A stretch of DNA of 64,000 nucleotides from CAYNFQ01 sp964396715 (lineage in GTDB: Bacteria > Patescibacteriota > Microgenomatia > Daviesbacterales > UBA10151), in contig CAYNFQ010000002.1 in assembly GCA_964396715.1 (NCBI GenBank), positions 26,465 through 90,464 of the forward strand. Direction: 5' to 3'. The notes beneath the pieces were generated by a model. The model did no database searches. It worked only from the letters and a program-made list of their open reading frames with translations, and was not told where the DNA came from. The translations under genes were made by a program, and so were the position numbers. Positions 40,122-48,322 of this stretch are shown piece after piece (positions within the stretch are counted from its first letter, which is position 1; every line of letters starts with the position of its first letter).

Positions 40122-40802
40122 TTAGTTGTTAATTCTCAATAGATCACTATCAGGAGGATTAGAGATACTTATTCCAGGTGAAGTTGCTCCTATGCCGATT
40201 GTTCCTGTTCCTTGTATGCTCAATCCATTACTGGTCGGACTAAAAAGTGAACCCCATGTTGGAAATGGTCGGTCAGGAACTAAGATACTCTGTTTTGCAT
40301 GCTTTTCCGTACCTTGCCAAAAAACATAAATATCCGTTTCAAATGTACTTCCGCTTGGTGGAATATTGCTTGTTCTAAATGTAATTCCATGGCAATTACC
40401 AGCACCGTAGATGTCTCCGGTACTTAAATGAGCGATTGCTCTTGCAGAAGTGCCTAAATCAATTACTGCATTGTTCCATGAGCAGTTGTAATCAGATGGA
40501 ACATTAGGTAATGAAATAGAGCCTGAGGGATCATTATTAGGGGTATTCATAATAAATCTATCCTCGTAAAAAGAAACATTCCATTGATTAGGTAAATCAA
40601 AATCAACTTTCTTTTCCAATTCAGCAATTCTCGCTTCGTGGTGATCTATTTTCTGAATTAGAGAGTTTATGGAATCTTGTATTGGCTTTATTGCATCAAT
40701 AAACCATGGGGGGAGTAGAGAGCTTTCTTTTGCATATATTGGGGAAGCTACAGTTGTAAACAATACTAAAATAACAAATGACAGACTAATTATCTTCTTC
40801 AT
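40122..40802 (-). CDS. secreted protein with coiled-coil stalk
   Basis: Signal peptide MKKIISLSFVILVLFTTVAS ends near IYA. A short coiled coil (INSLIQKIDHHEARIAELEK) is followed by a beta-rich domain ending in SIQGTGTIGIGATSPGISIS. It resembles small tail-fibre-like or surface trimer proteins, but no family is certain. Confidence 0.55.
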   Translation of the reverse strand: MKKIISLSFVILVLFTTVASPIYAKESSLLPPWFIDAIKPIQDSINSLIQKIDHHEARIAELEKKVDFDLPNQWNVSFYEDRFIMNTPNNDPSGSISLPNVPSDYNCSWNNAVIDLGTSARAIAHLSTGDIYGAGNCHGITFRTSNIPPSGSTFETDIYVFWQGTEKHAKQSILVPDRPFPTWGSLFSPTSNGLSIQGTGTIGIGATSPGISISNPPDSDLLRINN

Positions 40803-40921
40803 AATTTTCTCTATAAATATATCTTAGTATTTCCAAAGGTAAAAAACAAGGGTTATTTGAGGCTAAATCTATAATTCTAGTTTATCAAAATTTTAGTTAG
40901 GACACTTCACAATATAATGGT

Positions 40922-41143
40922 ATGCCAAAAACTAGTCGCCAAACCCTACAAGCATTAGGTAAGAAACTTAAAAAATTGAGAAAGGAACATAATTTAACAC
41001 AGGAAAAACTAGCTGAACAACTAAGGATTTCTACAGTTTACGTGGGATTCCTTGAAGCAGGAAAAGGAAGCCCATCATTAAAGCTCCTGATGAAAATATC
41101 ACGAAAGTTTAATGTAAAAGTTGAAGAATTATTTCACAGATAA
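40922..41143 (+). CDS. XRE-family controller (C) protein of the R-M system
   Basis: The 73-residue helix-turn-helix protein (KKLKKLRKEHNLTQEKLAEQ, RISTVYVGFLEAGKGSPSLK) matches controller proteins of type II restriction-modification systems. It lies 52 nt before the nuclease gene. A TATAAT box at 40913-40918 ends 3 nt before the ATG, so the mRNA would be leaderless, as is typical of C genes. It would delay restriction until methylation is done. Confidence 0.85.
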   Translation: MPKTSRQTLQALGKKLKKLRKEHNLTQEKLAEQLRISTVYVGFLEAGKGSPSLKLLMKISRKFNVKVEELFHR

Positions 41144-41195
41144 CTAAATGACTTCTAACCAGGAAAATCTTATTAAGGATTGATATAATACTCCC

Positions 41196-42038
41196 ATGTT
41201 AGCAAACAAAGATTATTTGGATTTACCAAAACATTTTTGGGCACATGTAAAATTTTTATCTGGTGTTTTAGGATATTCCGAAAGGGGAACTAACAAACTT
41301 AAAACATACAACAAAGATGAAATTCTTGAGGCCATGAATAAAAAGGGGCTAGACACCTCTCATCTATTGGAAAAATTAAATGATGGGAGAGTTTATATTG
41401 AGGTTTTAGTAGGTTATTTGAATTTTAGATCAAGGGTTATAGAGAAAGACGTTGAATCAAATTTAATGACAAGAGAAGATGCGAAAAAGATATTTGATGA
41501 ATTATTAGTTCAAATAAAACCTAAGTGTAAACTTCCAATGAATAAACAAAAAGGCAAAAAAAGACACAATGCTTATTTGACAGGCATTGTAAATATGCTA
41601 ACTGAACAAACGTTGGGTAGTTGTAACTTTGAAGACGATCCTCAAACTCTAACGGTAGCAACATTTAATAAAAGGCCACTGAGAACATTTACTAGAAGGT
41701 TTGATGGTGTATATCCAAACAGTTCAAATCCCGTAGCTGTTTGGGAGATTAAAGAATACTATGGTACAACCACGTTTGGAAGTCGTGTAGCTGATGGTAT
41801 TTATGAAACCATGCTAGATGGAAAAGAACTACTGGAATTAAAAGAGTCAGAAAACATACATATAAAACACTACTTAATGGTTGATGATCGTTATACTTGG
41901 TGGAATCTTGGAAGATCTTATATTTGTCGTATTGTTGACATGTTACATGAGGAATATGTTGATGAAGTCCTCTTTGGGAAAGAAGTAGTGAATCGGTGGC
42001 CAGATATTGTGAAATCTTGGGGTGATGTTACCAAGTAA
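41196..42038 (+). CDS. type II restriction endonuclease, PD-(D/E)XK type
   Basis: This 280-residue protein has a PD-(D/E)XK active site Asp170 (RRFDGVYP) and Glu184-x-Lys186 (AVWEIKEYYG), followed by SRVADGIYETMLDGKELLEL. It sits between a C protein and a convergent adenine methyltransferase, overlapping the latter by 11 nt. Recognition sequence unknown. Starting with ATG 41196; a weak -10 lies just upstream. Confidence 0.8.
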   Translation: MLANKDYLDLPKHFWAHVKFLSGVLGYSERGTNKLKTYNKDEILEAMNKKGLDTSHLLEKLNDGRVYIEVLVGYLNFRSRVIEKDVESNLMTREDAKKIFDELLVQIKPKCKLPMNKQKGKKRHNAYLTGIVNMLTEQTLGSCNFEDDPQTLTVATFNKRPLRTFTRRFDGVYPNSSNPVAVWEIKEYYGTTTFGSRVADGIYETMLDGKELLELKESENIHIKHYLMVDDRYTWWNLGRSYICRIVDMLHEEYVDEVLFGKEVVNRWPDIVKSWGDVTK

Positions 42039-42921
42039 GTAGTAATCTATCCTTTACGTCCTCTCCCTCCATTGTTTCTCCAGATTTTTGGAACCTGCGA
42101 AGCATGGAACTACCATTATTTATCAAATATTCTTGTTTGAACAAACCATTTGGAAAGTCGATGTCTAATATTTTTTTACCTGATTTTTTATGGCCATCAA
42201 TAGATAACACAACTTTTGCACCCTTGCTTACTGCTTTTTCAATTTCCTTGAACAATTCCCTCAATTTGAATGTCTGTGCACCATATAAGATAGCTTGGCT
42301 ATCAACGTAGGGCGGATCACAATAGATAATATCGTCTTTTTCTGCCATTCCCATAGTTTCTCTATAGTCGGCATTAAAAAATTTTGTATTAGCAACTCTT
42401 TCCCTCCATAAAAAAACTCTTTTTGCGAATGATTCAGGAGGAATCGGTTTATGGGGCCCGATTGGAGTACTCATTTTTCCTTCTTTTGTAAATCTAACAA
42501 CTCCTCCATAACAAGTTCTTGATAGAAAAAGTAGATCTAATGCATTGGGAGATGTGTTAAAAGATTTCAAAACACTTATGTAATGTCCTTTTGGATCGTT
42601 TTGATACTTATTCCAATTATCAGCATAGCTTTTTATTAACGTGTCAGGGGAATCTTGAAGCAATTTCATAATTTCAATTAGTGGTGCTAGCATATCTCCA
42701 GCTATGCCATTATGCGGATTTAAGGCTGCTAAAACTGCTCCAGTGCCTACAAAAGGTTCAATATATTTGTTGTATCGTTTGGGAAAGTTATCAATTATTT
42801 TCAATGCGAAGCGATGTTTGTTTCCTACCCATTTAAGTAATTGTGGTGGCTGTGTTTTAATGTCTGAAAACAGACTTGTTTGAGAAATAACATTATTATG
42901 ATAGTCAAAAACAGTTGGCAT
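42028..42921 (-). CDS. Dam/D12-class N6-adenine DNA methyltransferase
   Basis: This 297-residue protein has motif X LLKWVGNKHR (28-37), motif I EPFVGTGAV (55-63) and motif IV DPPY (202-205). This places it in the alpha-class Dam/DpnM family (N6-adenine). It would protect host DNA from the convergent nuclease. The stop lies inside the nuclease gene. LexA follows upstream by 1 nt on the same strand. Confidence 0.93.
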   Translation of the reverse strand: MPTVFDYHNNVISQTSLFSDIKTQPPQLLKWVGNKHRFALKIIDNFPKRYNKYIEPFVGTGAVLAALNPHNGIAGDMLAPLIEIMKLLQDSPDTLIKSYADNWNKYQNDPKGHYISVLKSFNTSPNALDLLFLSRTCYGGVVRFTKEGKMSTPIGPHKPIPPESFAKRVFLWRERVANTKFFNADYRETMGMAEKDDIIYCDPPYVDSQAILYGAQTFKLRELFKEIEKAVSKGAKVVLSIDGHKKSGKKILDIDFPNGLFKQEYLINNGSSMLRRFQKSGETMEGEDVKDRLLLTW

Positions 42922-42922
42922 A

Positions 42923-43528
42923 TTAGTCTTGTCTAATTAATCCTACAAATTTACCTCTAATTTCAAGACTTTTGGGATAAATATTCTCAAGCCTGGAATT
43001 TCTTGGTTCCAGAAATATTTTTCCATTTTGGTTTTTATATCGTTTAAGAGTAACTCCGTCTTCAGTTATAGCTACTACTGTATCCCCATTGTCTGCGGTG
43101 GGTTGGCTTTTGATGACAACAATATCATTATCCCAAATTCCATCCTCAATCATACTGTTACCTTTAACCTTTAAAGCATAATAATCACCATGCTTAGATA
43201 CTAAATTCTTAGGCACTTTTATCGGTTCTGGATTTTCAATAGGCTCTATTGGTGTTCCAGCAGCTATATTTCCCAAAAGAGGAATTTCTACAGCATCAGG
43301 TGTTTGCTCAAACAAAGATACTCCTCGTGGCTGATTATTCTCTTTTTTCAGATAACCTTTGGTTTCCAAAGCTTTAACATGCTGATGTACTGTTGAGATA
43401 ACAAGCTCAAATTTCTTACCTATCTCCTCCAAAGAGGGGGCATACCCCTTATTAGTAGAAAAAGAGGTAATAAAATCAAGTATGCTCTTCTGTTTAGGGG
43501 TCAATGTCCTCTTGAGTTTTCCATTCAT
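42923..43528 (-). CDS. lexA: LexA repressor
   Basis: This 201-residue protein has an N-terminal winged helix (LTPKQKSILDFITSFSTNKG, SLEEIGKKFELVISTVHQHV), autocleavage site Ala90-Gly91 (NIAAGTP), and the Ser125 (GNSMIEDG) and Lys162 (GVTLKRY) dyad. It should repress DNA-damage genes and self-cleave with RecA. It lies in one transcript with the methyltransferase and divergent to the Argonaute operon. Confidence 0.93.
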   Translation of the reverse strand: MNGKLKRTLTPKQKSILDFITSFSTNKGYAPSLEEIGKKFELVISTVHQHVKALETKGYLKKENNQPRGVSLFEQTPDAVEIPLLGNIAAGTPIEPIENPEPIKVPKNLVSKHGDYYALKVKGNSMIEDGIWDNDIVVIKSQPTADNGDTVVAITEDGVTLKRYKNQNGKIFLEPRNSRLENIYPKSLEIRGKFVGLIRQD

Positions 43529-43530
43529 AT

Positions 43531-43586
43531 GGTATATATTAATAATACCGAAACTGTTACGAAAGTCAACGGGGAAAAATTGACTT
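43531..43586. promoter_or_regulatory. divergent lexA/Argonaute control region
   Basis: GGTAT-N9-ATACC (43531-43549) is a palindrome touching the lexA start and overlapping its likely -10 (TATTAT read on minus, 16 nt from TTGACT). GTCAA...TTGAC (about 43564-43584) puts -35-like sequences back to back. A LexA operator here could control both directions. Confidence 0.5.
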
Positions 43587-43616
43587 TAGGGTTAAATAGG
43601 AGAATTTAGAAAATAT

Positions 43617-45770
43617 ATGAGCATTTATGATGGTTCCTATAGGGCTAATGGTGATCCGAAAATTAGCTTAAATTTTTTTGAGCTAATACTCTCAGCACAG
43701 AGTATCGATCTAGCTGTTGGTAGGTATATAGATAGAGACAATCTTAAAAGTCTAAGAGAGCTAAATCCTGACTACTTTTTTTATCGTGATGGAGAGGAAG
43801 TGTTTGTTTGGCAAACTAGAGAAGATACCTCAACTATTAATTTCCCCGATAATTCAATACAAACAATTAGTTTTTTATATAAACCCCGCTTATTTGCAAA
43901 AATCATTCAAGTAAGTGTTGACAGTTTTTTGAAAAGTATTGGGCTTAAATTTGTTGGAAAGAAACTTTTTATACCTGAGTTTGTAAATCTCGAAAATAAT
44001 CTATGTCCTAATATTTCAGGACTGGCTCTTTACAGCAAAGTATCTATTGAAACAGAAATAATGAACTTTGCGGGTCAACCCAAGTTGGGTTTTCTAATAA
44101 ATTATAGTTTCCATACCGAATTTACAGATGCAGTAAGTAAACTAATGGAACGAGGAGTTGATCCAAGAGGGATGCTTATAAAAAAAGCTACCGGAGAGAT
44201 ATCAAAAGTTGTTCAGGTAGATAAAGACGTTCTTATTTTGGATGATAAGACATCTATAAATGCTTCTGATGTAGTTCCTTTGGCAGACCGAAAAAACCAA
44301 CTTCAATATTTAAGCTCAATTGGTAAAACAGAAGAGTTCTCAAACGTTCTCGATATGGAAAATAAACCTAATAAAATATATTCCAAAATCCATAAAACGT
44401 ATGAATTTATAAAAAAGAATAAAGATAAATTGTTTTTAGGTGGGATTTTTGATATTAAAGATATACTCAATTTTGCTATTTCCAGTAATTCCAACGGATT
44501 AAAAAAAGACATACTTTTCCGCCCCACACACTTTTATAGAGATAATCAACCCCAAAAAGCAAAATATCCAAGTGATGCACTTAGTGAACAAGGACCGTTT
44601 ATCGATCCCCAAAAAGAATTAAAAATTTTAGTGTTATCGCCGGTTGAACATAAGGGTAATGTTGAATTATTCCTCAAGAAGCTGACAGGAACGTTAAAAA
44701 GCCTATTCCATTTTGAGAATATCGTAATCAAAGACTTGTATTTTTCGAAAGCGGAGTCTGTTCTAAAAGGATATGAGAACCTACTCTATAGTAGCGATTT
44801 AAAAACTAGCGATTATGATGTAGCTTTGATTATTATTTCCGAGGAGTATAGATACTTACCAACTGAACAAAATCCTTACTATGTTATTAAATCTCTTCTG
44901 ATGGGTGATCGTGTCCCCAGCCAAGAGGTAGAGATTGAAACAATTAAGCAGATGAGGGGTATAGAAAGCTATGTGTTAAATAATATTGCATTAGCAATAT
45001 ACGGAAAAATAGGAGGCACACCATGGGCAATAGAAAGACTCGATCCTTTAAGAAAAGAGTTTATTATTGGAATAGGAAGCTCTATATTGAAGGATGGTAA
45101 TGATGCAGCAAGAAAAATTATTGGTCTTGCAACAGTATTCGATTTTACTGGTAGATACATTGTTGGGGAATGTTCAACACTCGCAACTGCTGACAATTAC
45201 AGGGAAGTATTAAAAGATTCACTTATTACGTTAATATCAGGTTTGATAGAAAGAGAGAATATTCAGCCTGAAAATGAAGTAAGACTTATTTTCCATCTGT
45301 TCAAACCAGCTGGCAAACATAATGAATTTTGGGCAATCGAAAAAGCATTAGAAAACTTTAAAAAATATTCTATTGAATATGCCGTATTACATCTTAACGA
45401 GGGACACAATTTTAGGATTTTTGCCAACGATGGTGTAGAACTGCCACAAAGAGGATTACTAGTAGAAACTTCCGATAATAAGAAACTATTATCCTTCGTA
45501 TCTTCCTCACTCCACCGAAATATTAGAGGAAATCCAGCGCCACTATTAGTAGTACTAGATACGAGATCAACATTTAAAGACATTGATTATCTTATAAAGC
45601 AGGTCTTTTACTTTTCTTTCCTATCTTGTAGGAGTTTCATCCCCTCTAAAACCCCAATAACCATTCTTTATCCCTCTCTTTTGGCATTTTTAAGCGGAAA
45701 ATTAAAAGAGATTCCAGGTTGGGATTACAGAAAACTTGCCACAGTTAAAGACAAGTTGTGGTTTATATGA
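43617..45770 (+). CDS. prokaryotic Argonaute, long type, catalytically inactive
   Basis: This 717-residue protein has a PAZ-like region at about 180-230 and a MID domain at about 330-470. The guide 5'-phosphate pocket is visible as Tyr/Lys (YYVIKSLL, Lys425), Gln436 in VPSQ, Asn455/456 and Lys464 in YGKIGGTPW. The PIWI domain is at about 480-717 (FIIGIGSS, IIGLATVFDFTGRY, then FFSFLSCRSFIPSK-type end and TPITILYPSLLAFLSG). The first catalytic Asp is replaced (IGIGSS) and the third is missing (IFHLFKPAGK). It thus resembles long-B Argonautes that bind guides and recruit an effector. The two genes downstream encode nucleases, the first overlapping its stop. Confidence 0.88.
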   Translation: MSIYDGSYRANGDPKISLNFFELILSAQSIDLAVGRYIDRDNLKSLRELNPDYFFYRDGEEVFVWQTREDTSTINFPDNSIQTISFLYKPRLFAKIIQVSVDSFLKSIGLKFVGKKLFIPEFVNLENNLCPNISGLALYSKVSIETEIMNFAGQPKLGFLINYSFHTEFTDAVSKLMERGVDPRGMLIKKATGEISKVVQVDKDVLILDDKTSINASDVVPLADRKNQLQYLSSIGKTEEFSNVLDMENKPNKIYSKIHKTYEFIKKNKDKLFLGGIFDIKDILNFAISSNSNGLKKDILFRPTHFYRDNQPQKAKYPSDALSEQGPFIDPQKELKILVLSPVEHKGNVELFLKKLTGTLKSLFHFENIVIKDLYFSKAESVLKGYENLLYSSDLKTSDYDVALIIISEEYRYLPTEQNPYYVIKSLLMGDRVPSQEVEIETIKQMRGIESYVLNNIALAIYGKIGGTPWAIERLDPLRKEFIIGIGSSILKDGNDAARKIIGLATVFDFTGRYIVGECSTLATADNYREVLKDSLITLISGLIERENIQPENEVRLIFHLFKPAGKHNEFWAIEKALENFKKYSIEYAVLHLNEGHNFRIFANDGVELPQRGLLVETSDNKKLLSFVSSSLHRNIRGNPAPLLVVLDTRSTFKDIDYLIKQVFYFSFLSCRSFIPSKTPITILYPSLLAFLSGKLKEIPGWDYRKLATVKDKLWFI

Positions 45771-46891
45771 TGAATCAACTAAATATTTATTTGAGGCAAA
45801 AGGAGCATGAAATATTATCCTCCGATAGTTTGCATAGGGCTGTTTTGGTTTGTTTATATAGTAAGTTCTTTAACCTTAATATTGAGGGATTTAATGATTC
45901 TCCATATCAAGAAGAAGAAAAAGCGGCTTATTGGGGGTATGTTGGCTTGCCGGACGAGAAGAAGACAGAAGCAAAACAACTATTGCAAACAATCATAGGC
46001 AAAAGTCCGATTAAGCCGGGAGTGCATTATTCCAATAAGCCAATATTGCTTGCTGGAATTTACTTGCTGGCAGAAAGACTAGGAGATTCGGAGGCACTAG
46101 GCAAGATTAAAAATGAAATTAGTAGCAATATAAAGAATTTCTGTCTTTTTGATCAGCTGTTGCTTTCTGTAAGCAGTGGAATTACACCACCCAAAGCTGA
46201 AGAAATAAATATTGCAAAAGAGAGTACAAATAACTTGCTGGCTCTTTATGCTCTAGATGTCTTGTTTCCTGAAACAGGAAAGCAAGCTGCGGAAATAAAA
46301 GAAACGATAGTAAATAGGCTGGGACAGTTTGTTGCTACAATAGATATTAGCTTTAGAGAGATTTTTCTCATTAAGTTTTTCCTCCACAGCGAGCTTAAAA
46401 ACAGGTTTAAGTTCAAAGAGCACGATGGTAAATCCATAGTAAAGTCGATTCTTAGCAACTTTCAGGATTCTGTTATCAAAATTACCGGGCAACGGCGAGA
46501 AAACCGAGAAGCATTTAAGATTAATGATGAATATGATGTGCAAGATTTGCTTTATGCTGTTCTTAAACCAATATTCCCAACAATTCAAACAGAAGATTAC
46601 ACACCAAAATATGGAGGATTGAGCAAGAGAATTGACCTTGTTCTTCCATCGGAAGATATTGTTATCGAGGTAAAAATTATTAGGGAAGGAGATGGTGAAA
46701 AAAAGTTTATAGAGGAGTTAAATACAGATATAAGCACTTACCATAAACACCCTAACACTAAAACCCTCTTTGGTTTTGTATATGATCCGCTTCATAAGAT
46801 TACTAACCATAATTGGTTTGATGAACTTAATGGAAAAAGGAGTCATGAGGATATTTCTTATGAAGTAGAAATTATAGTCAATCCACGTTAA
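45767..46891 (+). CDS. Argonaute-associated PD-(D/E)XK nuclease-like protein
   Basis: ATG 45767 overlaps the Argonaute TGA (ATGA), so translation is coupled. An alpha-helical N-terminal part (about 250 residues) is unrecognised. The C-terminal nuclease fold has DVQDLLYAVLKPIFP, SKRIDLVLP (Asp293) and IVIEVK (Glu304, Lys306), then EELNTDISTYHKHPNTKTL. This looks like a restriction-type nuclease domain. It is a good candidate effector unleashed when the Argonaute finds target nucleic acid. Confidence 0.85.
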   Translation: MMNQLNIYLRQKEHEILSSDSLHRAVLVCLYSKFFNLNIEGFNDSPYQEEEKAAYWGYVGLPDEKKTEAKQLLQTIIGKSPIKPGVHYSNKPILLAGIYLLAERLGDSEALGKIKNEISSNIKNFCLFDQLLLSVSSGITPPKAEEINIAKESTNNLLALYALDVLFPETGKQAAEIKETIVNRLGQFVATIDISFREIFLIKFFLHSELKNRFKFKEHDGKSIVKSILSNFQDSVIKITGQRRENREAFKINDEYDVQDLLYAVLKPIFPTIQTEDYTPKYGGLSKRIDLVLPSEDIVIEVKIIREGDGEKKFIEELNTDISTYHKHPNTKTLFGFVYDPLHKITNHNWFDELNGKRSHEDISYEVEIIVNPR

Positions 46892-46897
46892 ATTTAT

Positions 46898-47770
46898 ATG
46901 GCAATATTTCAAATTCATAAAAACAAAGTAATTAAATGTTCTATAAAGGATGATGGATTTGGAGATGAGTTTTCTTTGCGGGATTTTTTTGCTGAAAACC
47001 TCGAAGACATGCTCGGAGTAAGATTTATAGAGAAAGAATATCCTATTCAGGAGGGGAGAATAGATACTCTTGGTTTGGATGAAAACAACTCTCCTGTGAT
47101 TATTGAATATAAATGGAAGGAAAATGAAGAAGTACTGGCTCAAGGACTTTTTTACTATAACTGGCTTATTAAGAACAAAAAACACTTTGAGTTGTTGGTG
47201 GAAAATCGGTTAGGCAAAAATATTAAAGTTAACTGGGAACAGCCAAGAGTTATTCTAGTTGCTCAAGGATTTGGTCGGTATATCCAAGGAGCAGTTGAGC
47301 AAGAAAAACATATTGAGCTTTTGTCTTATCATTATTACGAGCCCGATATTCTTCATCTTGAAAGTATTTATACTCCTGCGACACTCAAGTCATTAAAAAA
47401 GACAACGATGAGGGAAGAGGGTGCTGAATATAACCTCGATTATCATCTCAATATTACCTCTCAAGAAATGCAAAAGAAATTTAAAATACTGAGAGAAAAG
47501 ATTCTACAGTTTCCAGATGCAGAGGAGAAAGAGAATCAAAAAAGTGGGATTACTTATAAAACTACTAAAAGTTTTGTCCGCTTTGAATTCAGGCCAACTT
47601 GGATAATGGTTTTGTTACGTGATCCAAAATACACAGCTGATATTAAGAATTTAGTTAAAGATGTAACCAGTAATGAATGGGGCTATAAAGGAATGATTAA
47701 ACTCCAATCAGAAATAGACATTGATTATGTTTTTGAATTGATTAAGCAATCCTACGAAGCAACCCTTTAA
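46898..47770 (+). CDS. NucS/DUF91-type nuclease with DUF5655-like tail
   Basis: This 290-residue protein opens FSLRDFFAENLEDMLGVRFI, then GRIDTLGLDENNSPVIIEYK, giving PD-(D/E)XK residues Asp56, Glu70 and Lys72. This is the DUF91/NucS-type pattern. The C-terminal about 100 residues (VRFEFRPTWIMVLLRDPKYT onward) resemble the DUF5655 transport-like domain. It starts 6 nt after the previous stop, so the operon has two distinct nuclease-like effectors. Confidence 0.85.
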   Translation: MAIFQIHKNKVIKCSIKDDGFGDEFSLRDFFAENLEDMLGVRFIEKEYPIQEGRIDTLGLDENNSPVIIEYKWKENEEVLAQGLFYYNWLIKNKKHFELLVENRLGKNIKVNWEQPRVILVAQGFGRYIQGAVEQEKHIELLSYHYYEPDILHLESIYTPATLKSLKKTTMREEGAEYNLDYHLNITSQEMQKKFKILREKILQFPDAEEKENQKSGITYKTTKSFVRFEFRPTWIMVLLRDPKYTADIKNLVKDVTSNEWGYKGMIKLQSEIDIDYVFELIKQSYEATL

Positions 47771-47780
47771 TGAGGCAAAA

Positions 47781-47808
47781 AGAAGACCAGCGATAAAACT
47801 GGTCTTCT
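47781..47808. terminator. bidirectional terminator hairpin
   Basis: AGAAGACCAG (47781-47790) and CTGGTCTTCT (47799-47808) are perfect 10-bp arms around an 8-nt loop, preceded by A-rich and followed by TCTAG. It ends the Argonaute operon and faces the small minus-strand gene. Confidence 0.8.
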
Positions 47809-47830
47809 CTAGAAAGGATTGCTTACGATC

Positions 47831-48052
47831 TTACTTTTGATTAGCAGCTTCCTTCTCAATTTTACTCGTTTCTTCTTCCTTTTCCACTGGGGGAATTGTT
47901 TCTATTTGTTCTTTTCCTGCTAGTTTTGCTTTTCGTCTTGCCATATAGGCAGCCCTGCTTGCTTTTCCCTTTTCTGACAATTGGTATTTCTGCCTACTGG
48001 CTCTCCCTTTCGAACTATTTGAGTACTTTCGTTGTGCATTTGTCCAACTCAT
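47831..48052 (-). CDS. small basic protein (MSWTNAQRKYSNSSKG type)
   Basis: The ATG at 48052 has AGGGGG about 8 nt upstream. 73 residues: WTNAQRKYSNSSKGRASRQK, YQLSEKGKASRAAYMARRKA, then an acidic tail. The basic repeated (S/K)KGRAS words and acidic end suggest a nucleic-acid-binding or ribosome-associated role, which is not known. The following 270 nt (48053-48322) show no gene. Confidence 0.6.
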   Translation of the reverse strand: MSWTNAQRKYSNSSKGRASRQKYQLSEKGKASRAAYMARRKAKLAGKEQIETIPPVEKEEETSKIEKEAANQK

Positions 48053-48322
48053 GTTTATCACCCCCTAATTCACTTTTTATAGTATTAATTCAATTATCAC
48101 GGCCAATATGCTTAACGTAACTGGGGTATAACTACGGTAAACCCGACCCTAACGGTGGCAGGTTCTATAGATGGGACTTTTAAAATACGGGCAGATGGAG
48201 TAAAATAAATAGTAGTGTCAGATAAAGTTCATAGTTACCCCTAGAAAATTTCCAGAAAATTTAGAAAAGAAAATTTAACATAGCAGGATATATCTTTATG
48301 TTTATTAAAGGAGGAAAAATTT

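Noticed and set aside
46718..47185. Minus ORF of 155 codons opposite the nuclease genes
   Set aside because: It spans the junction of two good plus-strand genes and has reverse-strand composition (Phe/Ile-rich).
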